A DNA stretch of 54,077 nucleotides from Geomobilibacter sp964431365 (GTDB lineage Bacteria; Desulfobacterota; Desulfuromonadia; Geobacterales; DSM-12255): positions 1 to 54,077 of the forward strand of contig CAYSJJ010000021.1 in NCBI GenBank assembly GCA_964431365.1, read 5' to 3'. The notes beneath the pieces are model-generated. The model worked only from the letters and a program-made list of their open reading frames with translations, was not told the origin of the DNA and did not search any database. A program made the position numbers and the translations under genes. Below, piece after piece: positions 25,401 to 34,585 of this stretch. Numbering within the stretch: position 1 is the first letter of the stretch; each line of letters begins with the position of its first letter.

Positions 25401-27296
25401 ATGATACGAACCCTTCGCTGCGTGAGCCTTCTGATGCTCCTTCTTATATGCGCCGCCTGCTCCGGCGGTGGTTCCTCCACCGCTACGACCCGGGTCACCC
25501 TGAAACTCGGCTCTTCCGCAGGGGGCGGGGGGGCGGCCAAGGCCGTATTCGCCGGCACCACCACTGCCGGCAGCGGCTATCTCCCCTCCATCGTGAGGAG
25601 GGTGACCATCACGGTCAGCGCCCCGGACATGACCGACATCGTCAGGAGCATCACCGTCGTCAAGGGGCAGACCGCCGTGGTCGACTCGTTCGCCGTTCCC
25701 AACGGAACCGGCCGGTTGATCGCCGTGACCGCCCAGGACAATTTCGGCAACACCCCTTATGCGGGGAGCACTCTGGTCGACCTGGACGGCACGGACAAGC
25801 CGGTGGACATCTCCATGAAGGAGGATGTCGACCAGGCGATCACGGCCAGGCTCTACCAATACTTCAAGGAGACGATCGAGGCGAAAGGGGCGGCCCTGAC
25901 CAGCGCCGACCTGGACCCGTTCTATGCCACGAACTTCGGCATCGACGACGGAGAGACCCGGGCCCAGGCCATCGGCCGGGCGATGAAGGATTACGCCAAG
26001 GGAATTGCCGCAAAAGGGATGGTCTCCCTTTCGGTAAAGACCAAGGCCTTCGGTTCCGCCTACGCGGTGATGGGGAAGGGGACCTTCAGCGACGGTTCGT
26101 TCGGCTTCCCCGAGGGTGGCTTCACCATGGTGAAGGAGGGGGGGGAGTGGGTCATCGCCGGCAACGGCTACCAGTCGCGCATCGAGTTCCGGGGCCACTC
26201 CATCACCTGGCTGGACGGTTCGGCAGCACCCCGGGTCGAAAGCGGCCTGTTCGCACACATTGAGGACCCGGGCAACGCCGGCATCGCCACGGCGAGCCTC
26301 ACCGGGCCCGGCCTGCCGGCCGGCGGCGTATCGTTCGTCAAGGACAGCTTTTCCCCGGTCCCGCGACTGATGCTCGGCTCGACGTTCATGGCCGCGCCGC
26401 CGCTGCCGACCATGCAGCAGGAGCTGTACGTCATGACCGACGCCCAGCTCTCGGGCATCCCCGCATTCGCCCAGTACACCTTCACCCTGTACGACACGAA
26501 CGGCGCGGTGGTCGAGACCAGGCCCTTTGTCCTCCCCTCCCGTCCCTGGCTGAGGAGCGAACTGACTGCCGGCTATTTCCCGACCCTGGCGGGGATCACG
26601 GGGGTGACGGCGGCCACCGACGGCCATTTCCTGGCCGATGCCCGGTTGGGAAGAACCCTCGGCTACACGGTGGGCAAGCCTTCGGCGTTCGCCGCCAGCT
26701 GGCTGGAGACGCGCCTCAACTACCAGGGGTGGGACACCGTCAACAAGATGGGGTTCTGGCTGGAGCAGGAGCTGCTCCTGAGTGACACCAGCGCCGCCTT
26801 TTCCACAGTTCTCCCGCAGGTCTCGATCGGCGGCAACCTGTCGGTGACGGCCAACGACTTCGACAACCGCCGCAACGTCGAGACGGTCTGGCTCTTCCAC
26901 GGTCCCAAGTCCACCACCAACGCCGTCTTTTTCGGCCCCACGCCTGTGCAGGCAGGTGGCGTAACGGCGAGCCCGACGGCCTGGACGTACGGCATGACAG
27001 GGCCGCCGCCGGTAGTGACCTGGAACGGTTCGCTCCTCACCGCTGCCGGGGTCGATGTCTACCTGCTGGCGGACGACCCGCAGCGGCTGGCAACCCCTCA
27101 GCCCAGCGGCGATCCGTTTCCCGGCGCCCACTGGGTCCGGTTGAATCCGGCCGCGATCGCCGGCTCGACCGGCTCGTTCACTCTCCCGGTGCCGCCGGAG
27201 CGGCTGGACGTGGCCGGCAACGGCTGCCGCATCATGGTGGTATCGACAGCCGGTGACCTCTGGGGGCTTTCGGCGTCGTTCTCGATCTCGCCATGA
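25401..27296 (+). CDS. Large lipoprotein of unknown function
   Basis: The 631-residue product starts at the ATG at 25401, 12 bases after the FecR-domain gene and preceded by GGAGAG. A lipobox (LLICAAC) marks it as a lipoprotein, and Gly/Ser-rich residues follow. An Ig-like or carboxypeptidase-regulatory-like segment (about 30-135; RRVTITVSAPDMTDIVRSIT) comes next. A segment of about 140-270 (YFKETIEAKGAALTSADLDP) has the look of a SnoaL-like fold. The remaining part is beta-rich. I do not recognise a named family. Location in the operon with a TPR-barrel protein suggests it may be moved to or held at the outer membrane by that protein. Confidence 0.75.
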   Translation: MIRTLRCVSLLMLLLICAACSGGGSSTATTRVTLKLGSSAGGGGAAKAVFAGTTTAGSGYLPSIVRRVTITVSAPDMTDIVRSITVVKGQTAVVDSFAVPNGTGRLIAVTAQDNFGNTPYAGSTLVDLDGTDKPVDISMKEDVDQAITARLYQYFKETIEAKGAALTSADLDPFYATNFGIDDGETRAQAIGRAMKDYAKGIAAKGMVSLSVKTKAFGSAYAVMGKGTFSDGSFGFPEGGFTMVKEGGEWVIAGNGYQSRIEFRGHSITWLDGSAAPRVESGLFAHIEDPGNAGIATASLTGPGLPAGGVSFVKDSFSPVPRLMLGSTFMAAPPLPTMQQELYVMTDAQLSGIPAFAQYTFTLYDTNGAVVETRPFVLPSRPWLRSELTAGYFPTLAGITGVTAATDGHFLADARLGRTLGYTVGKPSAFAASWLETRLNYQGWDTVNKMGFWLEQELLLSDTSAAFSTVLPQVSIGGNLSVTANDFDNRRNVETVWLFHGPKSTTNAVFFGPTPVQAGGVTASPTAWTYGMTGPPPVVTWNGSLLTAAGVDVYLLADDPQRLATPQPSGDPFPGAHWVRLNPAAIAGSTGSFTLPVPPERLDVAGNGCRIMVVSTAGDLWGLSASFSISP

Positions 27297-27336
27297 CCGG
27301 TGCCGCTCTGCCCCGATACCCTAGAAGGGAGGCGTA

Positions 27337-27930
27337 ATGGGAAAGCCGAGACTTACCCTGCAGGAATATGAAGCCCTGATGGAGCAGTCGCCCATATTGA
27401 GCTGGCGGGCCAATACGGACGCACTCTGCGACTACTTCAACGAACGCTGGCTCTCCTTTCGGGGGCGCTCCATGGAAGAGGAGTACGGCAACGGCTGGGC
27501 GGAAGGGGTCCACCCTGACGACTTCGACCGCTGTCTCAAGATCTACCTGGAGTCGTTCAACAGGCGGGAGATCTTCGAGATGGAGTATCGTCTGCAGCGT
27601 CACGACGGGGTCTACCGCTGGATCTTCGACCGCGGGGTCCCCTTCTACGGCGTAGAGGGTGAATTCGCCGGCTACATCGGCAGCTGTGTCGACGTGACCG
27701 AGCGGGTGGAGGCCCAGGAGGCGCTACGTCGCAAGCTGGAAGAGGAGATCAAGGTCCTCAAGGGGATCATCCCCATCTGCTCCTATTGCCATAAGATCCG
27801 TAATGACAAGGAGATCTGGCAGCAGATGGAGATATACATCAGCGAACATTCGGAAGCCCTGTTCAGCCACGGGATGTGCCCCGAATGCAGTGAAAGGGAG
27901 TTGCAGAAGATGAGGGAACTGCTGAAGTGA
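27337..27930 (+). CDS. PAS domain protein with C-terminal Cys-rich module
   Basis: The 197-residue product starts at the ATG at 27337 after GGGAGG. Residues of about 8-125 form a PAS domain of the PAS_3 type with its PAC end (MEYRLQRHDGVYRWIFDRG, IGSCVDVTER). A short coiled coil leads into a Cys-rich module, ICSYCHKIRNDKEIWQQ and MCPECSE. Its two CxxC pairs could bind a metal such as zinc or form disulfides. This module recurs at the ends of PAS and receiver proteins in many bacteria but its role is not known to me. No kinase, cyclase or DNA-binding output domain is present. The gene is 40 bases after the lipoprotein gene and ends 15 bases before a convergent CHASE2 cyclase gene. Confidence 0.82.
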   Translation: MGKPRLTLQEYEALMEQSPILSWRANTDALCDYFNERWLSFRGRSMEEEYGNGWAEGVHPDDFDRCLKIYLESFNRREIFEMEYRLQRHDGVYRWIFDRGVPFYGVEGEFAGYIGSCVDVTERVEAQEALRRKLEEEIKVLKGIIPICSYCHKIRNDKEIWQQMEIYISEHSEALFSHGMCPECSERELQKMRELLK

Positions 27931-27945
27931 TTCCCGCCGGCGGCG

Positions 27946-29928
27946 CTACTTTTCCGTGAGCCGGACGACCCGGTCGGTCGGGCAGGGGGTGACGCTGGCC
28001 GGGGCGGTTCGGTCGGCCAACTCCTCAAGGGCGTAGATCGGGACCGGCTCCTCCTTCCCCTTGACGATGACCTGCTCCATACCCCGTAGCGCGATGCCTG
28101 ACACGGAGCCGGCGTCGATCCGGGGTGCCAGCCGCAGCAGGGTGTTGCCGGTCACCAGGATCGGGACGTCGTAGCGGCGGGTGAGGGCCTCCACCCGGGA
28201 GCAGAGGTTCACCTGGTCGCCGATGACCGTGTAGTCCATCTTCTTCCCCTCGGCCCCGATATTCCCCACCAGCACCTCGCCGCTGTTGATGCCGATGCCG
28301 GACGACAGCGGCGTTTTCCCCTCCGCTTCCCATTTCCGTCTCAGCCCCGCCAATGCCGCCTGCATCTCCAGGGCGCAGCGGATCGCCGCCTCGGCATGCT
28401 CTTCGTTCGGGAGCGGCGCCCCCCAGAACGCCACGATGGCGTCGCCGATGAATTTGTCCAGGGTCCCCCGCCACGTGAGGATCACGTCGGTCATGGCTCC
28501 CAGATACTCGTTCAGGATCGCCACCACCTCTTCGGGGCTGTGCCGTTCGGCAAAGCCGGTGAAGTCCCGGATGTCGGAAAAGAGGATGGTGACCTCGCGC
28601 CGCTCGCCGCCGAGCCGGGCCAGTTCCGGGTGCTCGATCAGTTCGTTCACCAGGGTCTGGGTGACATAGCTGGCGAACATGGCGCGGATCTTCCGGGCGT
28701 GCTGCTCCTCCACCGCATAGTTGAAGGCGGTGATGGCGATGAAGATGAAGAGGAGGTTGTTGGCGGGATAGGCCAGGTTGAGCCAGATGCCGTAGCCGGC
28801 GAACAGGAGGTGGCCGGCGAGAAAGAGGCCGGCCAGCATGAGTCCTGTGGCGATTGCCGCGCCGGCGAGCCGCAGGCGGTTCAGCAGCAGGGTAAGGAGC
28901 AGGCCGGAAGCGACCAGGAGCGCAAGGGCGATCGACTGCGGCGCCTGCCTGACGAACGAGCGGTCAAGGATCGAGGCGACGATGGCGGCGTGCTTCTCCA
29001 CCCCGGGCATGGCGGCGCTGAAGGGGGTGACCCGCAGGTCGTAGATCCCGGTGGCGGTGGCGCCGACCAGGATGGTCCTGTTCTGCAGCCGCTCGGCCGG
29101 GACCGTGCCGTCCAGGATGTCGCAGACGGAATAGGTGGGAAACGAGCCCCCCGGGCCGTAGTAGTTGATCACGGTCCGGCCCCAGCCGTCGGTGGGGATG
29201 ATTGTCCGGCCGATCTCCACCCCCCGGGCCGCGTCGATGGCCAGCCGCTGGCTGGGTATCCCCAGGAAGGCGGCGGCGGTCGTTACTCCCAGGGGAGGAA
29301 AGAACCGGTCGCCAAAGCCGACCACCAGCGCCTCCCAGCGCATGGTGCCGTCCCGGTCGGGGAGCATGCTGATGTGCCCCAGCCCCATGGCGGCGGCTGT
29401 CAGCCGGGGGGCCGGTGTGAGTATCGTCTCCGCCGTGATGGGGGAGAACTCTTTGAAACGCTGCCGGTTCTTTACCTGCGGGTAGGCGGCCTGGGCAATC
29501 CCCTCGCTCCCTTGCGGCGCAGTTGCCGGCGTGAAGGAGAAGGAGATGGGGAGGATGACGTTGCCGGCCCGTTCCATGGCTGCTGCCAGGAGCGGGTCGT
29601 CCGGGTCGGGCTCGCTCAGGAGGACATCGAAGGCGATGACAGCCGCCTCCGCACTGTTCAGCCGGTCGACCAGCCGGGCCAGCACCTCCCGGTGCCAGGG
29701 CCAGCGTCCCAGCTTCTGCAGGCTCTTCTCGTCGATGGCCGCAATGACGATGGCGTCGGGGGGCGCCTGTCTCCCCCGCAACTTGAAACGGGCATCGAGG
29801 AGCTTGGCCTCCAGCAGCTCGAAGGGGGGGAACTGCCAGAGCATGAGCCCTGCCACCAGGAGGGTGACGGCGGTACCGATCAGGGTGCGCCAGAGGGTTA
29901 TGTGGGCGGACGGTGTGAGTTTGGGCAT
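27946..29928 (-). CDS. CHASE2-domain adenylate/guanylate cyclase
   Basis: The 660-residue product starts at the ATG with first base 29928. A TTG at 29952 in the same frame is less likely. A membrane helix (about 14-32) is followed by a CHASE2 sensor domain outside the membrane (about 35-320, with AAIDEKSLQKLGRWPW). Three more helices (about 325-410) lead to a class III cyclase domain (about 430-620). The two metal-binding aspartates lie in ILFSDIRDFTGF and KFIGDAIVAFW. The lysine in LDKFIGD fits ATP as substrate, and GDQVNLCSRVEAL provides the transition-state Asn and Arg. It should make cAMP in response to an external or periplasmic signal. It lies close to a pilus-type ATPase and a predicted cAMP phosphodiesterase. 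Confidence 0.93.
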   Translation of the reverse strand: MPKLTPSAHITLWRTLIGTAVTLLVAGLMLWQFPPFELLEAKLLDARFKLRGRQAPPDAIVIAAIDEKSLQKLGRWPWHREVLARLVDRLNSAEAAVIAFDVLLSEPDPDDPLLAAAMERAGNVILPISFSFTPATAPQGSEGIAQAAYPQVKNRQRFKEFSPITAETILTPAPRLTAAAMGLGHISMLPDRDGTMRWEALVVGFGDRFFPPLGVTTAAAFLGIPSQRLAIDAARGVEIGRTIIPTDGWGRTVINYYGPGGSFPTYSVCDILDGTVPAERLQNRTILVGATATGIYDLRVTPFSAAMPGVEKHAAIVASILDRSFVRQAPQSIALALLVASGLLLTLLLNRLRLAGAAIATGLMLAGLFLAGHLLFAGYGIWLNLAYPANNLLFIFIAITAFNYAVEEQHARKIRAMFASYVTQTLVNELIEHPELARLGGERREVTILFSDIRDFTGFAERHSPEEVVAILNEYLGAMTDVILTWRGTLDKFIGDAIVAFWGAPLPNEEHAEAAIRCALEMQAALAGLRRKWEAEGKTPLSSGIGINSGEVLVGNIGAEGKKMDYTVIGDQVNLCSRVEALTRRYDVPILVTGNTLLRLAPRIDAGSVSGIALRGMEQVIVKGKEEPVPIYALEELADRTAPASVTPCPTDRVVRLTEK

Positions 29929-29967
29929 ATAGATTCCGGGCACAAGGCACAAGGCCCAGGGCGCAAA

Positions 29968-29996
29968 GAACGAGGAACAAGGGTATTTCCTCGTTC
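29968..29996 (-). terminator. Hairpin and CCTCGTTCC repeats behind the ATPase gene
   Basis: A 10-bp perfect stem, GAACGAGGAA with TTCCTCGTTC, has a 9-base loop. It lies 22 bases after the ATPase stop on the minus strand and before the cyclase start. The same CCTCGTTCC word recurs three times in 29989-30018. It may terminate the ATPase transcript; the following T-run is weak. Confidence 0.55.
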
Positions 29997-30018
29997 CTCG
30001 TTCCTTTCTCCTCGTTCC

Positions 30019-32322
30019 TTATTTTATGCAGACCCGCCGGACCTCCCGGATGTCGGTAACCCCCTGCAGGCACTTGAGTATCCCGTCCTGCTTCAGCGTG
30101 GTCATGCCGTCGGCCATGGCCTGCAGGCGGATGAACTCCACCTCGGACTTCTTCTTGATCAGGCTCTTCATCTCGTCGGTGCCGGAGAGGATTTCGTGCA
30201 GCCCCAGCCGCCCCCGGTATCCCGAGTCGTTGCATTTCGGACAGCCGACCGGCCTGGCCAGGGTGATGCTCGACGGGACTATGCCGGTCCGGGCGAAATC
30301 GTCGCTGCCGTATTCGGCGATCAGTTCTTCGATCTCCCGGGGTGACGGCGTGTACGTTTCCCGGCAGTCGCTGCAGAGCCGCCGGGCGAGGCGCTGGGCC
30401 AGGATGCAGAGGATGGCGTCGGAGAAGCTGAAGGGGTCCATACCCATGTCCAGGAGCCGAGTGACCGTCTCCGGGGCCGAGTTGGTGTGGAGCGTGGAGA
30501 AGACCAGGTGCCCGGTCAGGGATGCCTCGATCCCCATGGAGGTGGTCTCCTCGTCCCGCATCTCGCCGACCATTATCACGTCCGGGTCGGCCCGCAGGAA
30601 GGCGCGCAGCGCCGCGGCAAAGGTGAAGCCGATCCTGGCGTTCACCTGCACCTGGCGCAGTCCCTTCTGGGTGATCTCCACCGGGTCCTCGGCGGTCCAG
30701 ATCTTGGTTTCCGGCTCGTTGATCCTGGCGATGGCCGAGTGAAGGGTGGTGGTCTTCCCCGAGCCGGTGGGGCCGACCACCAGGATCAGCCCGTACGGCT
30801 TCCGGATGGCCTCCTCGAAGCACCGGGTGTTCCGTTCGGTCAGCCCCAGCTTGTCGAAGGGGAGCGGCTCGCCGGAGGCGAGAATCCGCATGACCACGTC
30901 CTCCAGCTGGCCGGCCGTGGGGAGGGTGGCGACGCGCAGCTCCACGTCGATGGGGCCGAACTTCTTGAAGTCGATCTTGCCGTCCTGCGGCTTGCGCCGT
31001 TCCGCGATGTCAAGGCCCGACATGATCTTGATGCGCGAGGTGACGGCGTGCTTGTACTTGTACGGTATCCGCTGGTAGACCTTGCAGCGGCCGTCGATCC
31101 TGATCCGGACCAGCACGTCGTTCTTCCCCGGATACGGCTCGATATGGATGTCCGAAGCCTTGGCGTGGTAGGCGTCGCAGATGATCTTGTTGACCAGTTG
31201 CACGATGGCGCTGTCCTGCTCGGAGACCTTCTGCACCTCCTGCTCCACGTCCGGCTCGTCAGCGCTGTCCAGCCTGCTGAGGATCTCGTTGATGCTGCCC
31301 GTCCCCCCCTGGCCGGCCGTTTCCAGCCGATAGAACAGGTCGATGAACTTCTCGATGTCGTCCCTGAAGCAGCCGACGAAGCTGATCCGCTTGTACTCGG
31401 GATAGACGAAACGGATCAGGTCCTGCTTCCCCAGGTCGGTGGGGTCCTCCATGGCCACCAAGAGGATGCCGTTCTCGATCTTCACCGGCACCCAGCGCTC
31501 CTTTTTCAGGCGCTCCGGCCTGATCCGCTCCAGGATCTCGTCCAGGCGGGGGAGTTCCGGGTCGAAGCGGATGAACTCGACCCCGCAATAGAGGCTGAGG
31601 CTCTTGGCCAGCTCTTCCCGGGGGATGCCGCATTCACGCAGTATGACCAGGTCGAGGCCGAGCGTGGCGACGTCCGGGTGGGCCGATGCCTTCTGGATCT
31701 CCTTTTCGTCCAGGAGGTTCTTGTTCAGCAGATAGTGATAGCGGGTCTGTTGCCGGATCAGCTTGGCAGAAGCGCTGAGCCGATGGATGTTGTTGATGGC
31801 GATGGAGAGGGAGGCGGCCAGTTCGGCGGCGTAGCCGGCATCGGCCTCGGTGAAGCTCTCCCCGGACTTCCTGTTGATCAGCTGCATGACCCCGATCAGG
31901 ACGTTGTTGAATTTCATCGGTACGCAGAGGACCTGCCGGGTGCGAAAGCCGCTCTTCTCGTCCCAGCGCTTGTCGAAGCGGAGGCTGCCGCTGACCATGG
32001 TCAGTTCGTGGTCGTCGTAGGCGTCCCTGACGTTGAGGATGCTGCCGGTCGATGCACAGTAGCCGGAGAGGCTGTTCCGGTCGATGGGAACCACGATCTG
32101 CTGGATCTCGTTCCCGCTCTTCACCCGGGAGACCAGCACCCCCCGCCGGCTGTCGGCAACGTAGATGGTGATCCGCTCCGCTTCGAACAGGCCGGCGATG
32201 CTCTCCTTCAGTTCCACCAGGATGGTGTTCAGGTTCACGGCCGAATGTATCTCGTTGATCTTCTCCATGAACCGTTTACGGAATTCCAGCTGGCTCCGGA
32301 GCTGCTCGGTTTCGGTCTGCAT
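30019..32322 (-). CDS. GspE/PulE-type ATPase with N-terminal GAF domain
   Basis: The 767-residue product starts at the ATG with first base 32322 behind GGAG. Residues of about 15-170 form a GAF domain (ISLFEAERITIYVAD-like block, VLCVPMKFNNVLIGVMQLIN). A T2SSE_N/MshEN-type segment follows (about 200-330). The C-terminal motor has Walker A GPTGSGKTTT, the Asp box DPVEI, Walker B DPDVIMVGEMRDEET and a His box TGHLVFSTLHT. A four-Cys zinc site (LCSDC and GCPKCN) is typical of GspE and PilB. Such ATPases power extension of type IV pili or type II secretion. A fused GAF domain is unusual and could bind a cyclic nucleotide or another small ligand. It is not beside other pilus genes but is flanked by cAMP-making and cAMP-breaking enzymes. 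Confidence 0.9.
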   Translation of the reverse strand: MQTETEQLRSQLEFRKRFMEKINEIHSAVNLNTILVELKESIAGLFEAERITIYVADSRRGVLVSRVKSGNEIQQIVVPIDRNSLSGYCASTGSILNVRDAYDDHELTMVSGSLRFDKRWDEKSGFRTRQVLCVPMKFNNVLIGVMQLINRKSGESFTEADAGYAAELAASLSIAINNIHRLSASAKLIRQQTRYHYLLNKNLLDEKEIQKASAHPDVATLGLDLVILRECGIPREELAKSLSLYCGVEFIRFDPELPRLDEILERIRPERLKKERWVPVKIENGILLVAMEDPTDLGKQDLIRFVYPEYKRISFVGCFRDDIEKFIDLFYRLETAGQGGTGSINEILSRLDSADEPDVEQEVQKVSEQDSAIVQLVNKIICDAYHAKASDIHIEPYPGKNDVLVRIRIDGRCKVYQRIPYKYKHAVTSRIKIMSGLDIAERRKPQDGKIDFKKFGPIDVELRVATLPTAGQLEDVVMRILASGEPLPFDKLGLTERNTRCFEEAIRKPYGLILVVGPTGSGKTTTLHSAIARINEPETKIWTAEDPVEITQKGLRQVQVNARIGFTFAAALRAFLRADPDVIMVGEMRDEETTSMGIEASLTGHLVFSTLHTNSAPETVTRLLDMGMDPFSFSDAILCILAQRLARRLCSDCRETYTPSPREIEELIAEYGSDDFARTGIVPSSITLARPVGCPKCNDSGYRGRLGLHEILSGTDEMKSLIKKKSEVEFIRLQAMADGMTTLKQDGILKCLQGVTDIREVRRVCIK

Positions 32323-32493
32323 GCGGCGCGTTCTCCTTTGGCTCGTGGCGTCAGTAAACAATAGCAAAAAGGGCGCGTTGCACAAGGCGGGACGATATTC
32401 ACTCTATTCGGCTGCCAGCTGATTGACGCATGGATGAGATTTGGTTTAATTGGGATGATGACAAATCCCTGTTCGACCGCCGGAGGAGCTTTG

Positions 32494-33252
32494 ATGAAGA
32501 TTCGCGTGCTCGGCTGCAGCGGAGCCGAATTCCCCGGCTTCAATCCGCCAGCGTTCCTCCTGGACGGGGTCATGCTCCTCGATGCCGGCACCACCGGCGC
32601 CGTACTGACCGCAGACGAGCAGGAGCGGATCAGCCATATCCTCCTGACCCATGCCCACCTGGACCATGTCCGCGGGCTCCCCTTCCTGGCGGACAATATC
32701 GTTGTCGCCAACCGGCAGCAGTCCCTGCAGGTGGTGGCAATCCCCGAGGTCATCGACGTCCTCCGCCAGCACCTGTTGAACGGCTTCCTCTGGCCGGATT
32801 TCAGCGCCATTCCGAGCCCTGAGGCGCCGGCTGTCACCTATCGACCGATCGTTCCCGGCGAGACAGTGGATGTGGCCGGCTACGCGGTACGGGCCGTAGC
32901 GGTGCATCATTCGGTACCGGCGGTCGGTTACGTGATCTCCCGGGACGGCAGGTCGTTCCTCTACAGCGGCGATACCGGACCGACCGATCAGCTCTGGCAG
33001 GCTGCCAGCGGTCTGGATGTCATGCTGGTCGAGGTCTCTTTTCCCAACGAAATGGAAGAACTGGCCATCACCACCGGTCATCTGACGAGCCGTCTGCTGG
33101 CCAGGGAACTGGCCAAGGTGCGCAATCTCCCCCCGCGTATCTATGTAACCCACCCCAAGCCCCAGCACTACGGGCAGATCCTCCATGAACTGGCTGAGTG
33201 CGGCGTTCCGCACATCGAGCTCCTGCGGGACGGCATGACCATCGAACTCTGA
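32494..33252 (+). CDS. Class II cyclic-nucleotide phosphodiesterase (metallo-beta-lactamase fold)
   Basis: The 252-residue product starts at the ATG at 32494 behind GGAGG. The key motif ILLTHAHLDHVRGLPFL closely follows the signature of class II 3',5'-cyclic nucleotide phosphodiesterases and contains the metal-binding HxHxDH. Further ligands are likely in VHHS (His), YSGDTG (Asp) and VTHPKPQH. It would hydrolyse cAMP or cGMP to the 5' nucleotide in the cytoplasm, with two metal ions. It diverges from the GAF-ATPase gene and lies 2.6 kb from the CHASE2 cyclase gene, so it may remove the signal the cyclase makes. Other beta-lactamase-fold hydrolases cannot be excluded, but the motif fits this family best. 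Confidence 0.82.
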   Translation: MKIRVLGCSGAEFPGFNPPAFLLDGVMLLDAGTTGAVLTADEQERISHILLTHAHLDHVRGLPFLADNIVVANRQQSLQVVAIPEVIDVLRQHLLNGFLWPDFSAIPSPEAPAVTYRPIVPGETVDVAGYAVRAVAVHHSVPAVGYVISRDGRSFLYSGDTGPTDQLWQAASGLDVMLVEVSFPNEMEELAITTGHLTSRLLARELAKVRNLPPRIYVTHPKPQHYGQILHELAECGVPHIELLRDGMTIEL

Positions 33253-33263
33253 TCCCGGTTTGT

Positions 33264-33292
33264 TTGACGTCCATCAGGTAATTGTCTATAAT
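33264..33292 (+). promoter_or_regulatory. Sigma-70-type promoter for the Sel1-repeat gene
   Basis: TTGACG (33264-33269) and TATAAT (33287-33292) are separated by exactly 17 bases. The expected start of transcription is near 33299, leaving a 60-base leader with a small GC-rich stem before the ribosome site GGAGGG. Confidence 0.85.
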
Positions 33293-33358
33293 CCGCCCCG
33301 TTGTTGCTGCCGCCGCGGTTTTAAGGACCGGCGGACGTAGGTCGAAACGGAGGGAACT

Positions 33359-34570
33359 ATGCGGACTCTACTGATTATTGCCCTGATTATCGCAATCTGG
33401 TGCGGCTCCACACGGGCCGATGGTACGGCCTCTGCCGACTTCACCGCCGGTATGAAGGCCTACGATGACGGTGATTACGCCACCGCCATCCGGGAATTCC
33501 GGATGGACAGCAGCGCCAGGGCCAACTTCATGCTCGGTCAGATGTATGCCGACGGGAAGGGGGTGCAGCGTGCCGACAAGAGGGAAGCGATGCGGTGGTA
33601 CCGCAAGGCGGCCGAGCAGGGGCATAGCCGCGCCCAGTACCTCCTTGGGAGCGCATACTCCATAGGTGACGGGGTCAAGGTCGACAAGCGCGAGGCGCTG
33701 AAGTGGTACCGCAAGGCGGCCGAGCAGGGTAATGCCGATGCCCAGTTTCAGGTGGCCCGGCTCTACGCCCAGGCCAAGGAGATGAAGGAGGACCACACCG
33801 AAGCTGCCAAATGGTACCGGAAGGCGGCGGAACAGGGCCATGCCGTGGCCCAGGAGGAGCTTGCCGAACTCTATGAAAAGGGTGAGGGGGTCACCCAGGA
33901 CCGGAAGGAGGCGATGAGCTGGTACCGCAAATCCGCCGAAACCGGGAACGTGCGCGCCCAGTTCCGGCTGGGGCAGCTCTACGAGCGCGGAGGGGAGGGG
34001 TTCAGCCCGAACCACCTGTCCGAGGCACTTGCCTGGTATCGGAAGGCGGCAGACAAGGGATTCGTCAAGGCCCAGTTCAAGGTGGGGTACCTGTATGAGC
34101 GCGGCGAAGGTGCGGCCAGGAATCCCAAGGAGGCCCTGAAGTGGTATCGGAAGGCAGCCGAAAACGGGTTGGAGGCGGCCCAGTTCAACCTCGGCCTGCT
34201 CCATTATTTCGGCGACGGCACCAAGCAGAACTACAAGGAGGCTGCCAAGTGGTTCCGCAAGGCGGCCATCCAGGGTGAGGCCGATGCCCAGTATAACCTC
34301 GGTCACCTCTACGAAGAGGGGGAAGGGGTCAGGAAAGATATGAAGGAGGCGGCCAACTGGTACCGCAAGGCGGCCGAAAAGGGGCACGACAAGGCCCAGT
34401 ACGCCCTCGGCCTTCTCTACTACAACGGGGACGGGGTGAAGCTGAACCGGGAAGAAGGGATACGCTGGTTCCTCAAGGCGATTCAGCAGGGGAACGAAGA
34501 TGCGCGGCGGATCATGGACACCATCGGCAGGCACATCACCGCACCCGGCCGGCCGAGCCAGTCAGAATAA
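33359..34570 (+). CDS. Sel1-repeat (TPR-like) exported protein
   Basis: The 403-residue product starts at the ATG at 33359 behind GGAGGG and has a signal peptide (MRTLLIIALIIAIWCGSTRA). About ten Sel1 repeats of 36 residues follow, with the recurring pattern A-x-x-W-Y-R-K-A-A-E-x-G-x-x-x-A-Q, for example EAMRWYRKAAEQGHSRAQYL. The tandem units stack into a curved helical scaffold for binding peptides or proteins in the periplasm. A strong promoter lies upstream. A small lipoprotein gene starts 15 bases after its end and may be co-transcribed. Its partner is unknown. Confidence 0.92.
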   Translation: MRTLLIIALIIAIWCGSTRADGTASADFTAGMKAYDDGDYATAIREFRMDSSARANFMLGQMYADGKGVQRADKREAMRWYRKAAEQGHSRAQYLLGSAYSIGDGVKVDKREALKWYRKAAEQGNADAQFQVARLYAQAKEMKEDHTEAAKWYRKAAEQGHAVAQEELAELYEKGEGVTQDRKEAMSWYRKSAETGNVRAQFRLGQLYERGGEGFSPNHLSEALAWYRKAADKGFVKAQFKVGYLYERGEGAARNPKEALKWYRKAAENGLEAAQFNLGLLHYFGDGTKQNYKEAAKWFRKAAIQGEADAQYNLGHLYEEGEGVRKDMKEAANWYRKAAEKGHDKAQYALGLLYYNGDGVKLNREEGIRWFLKAIQQGNEDARRIMDTIGRHITAPGRPSQSE

Positions 34571-34585
34571 TCCGGCCGGGTCGTC

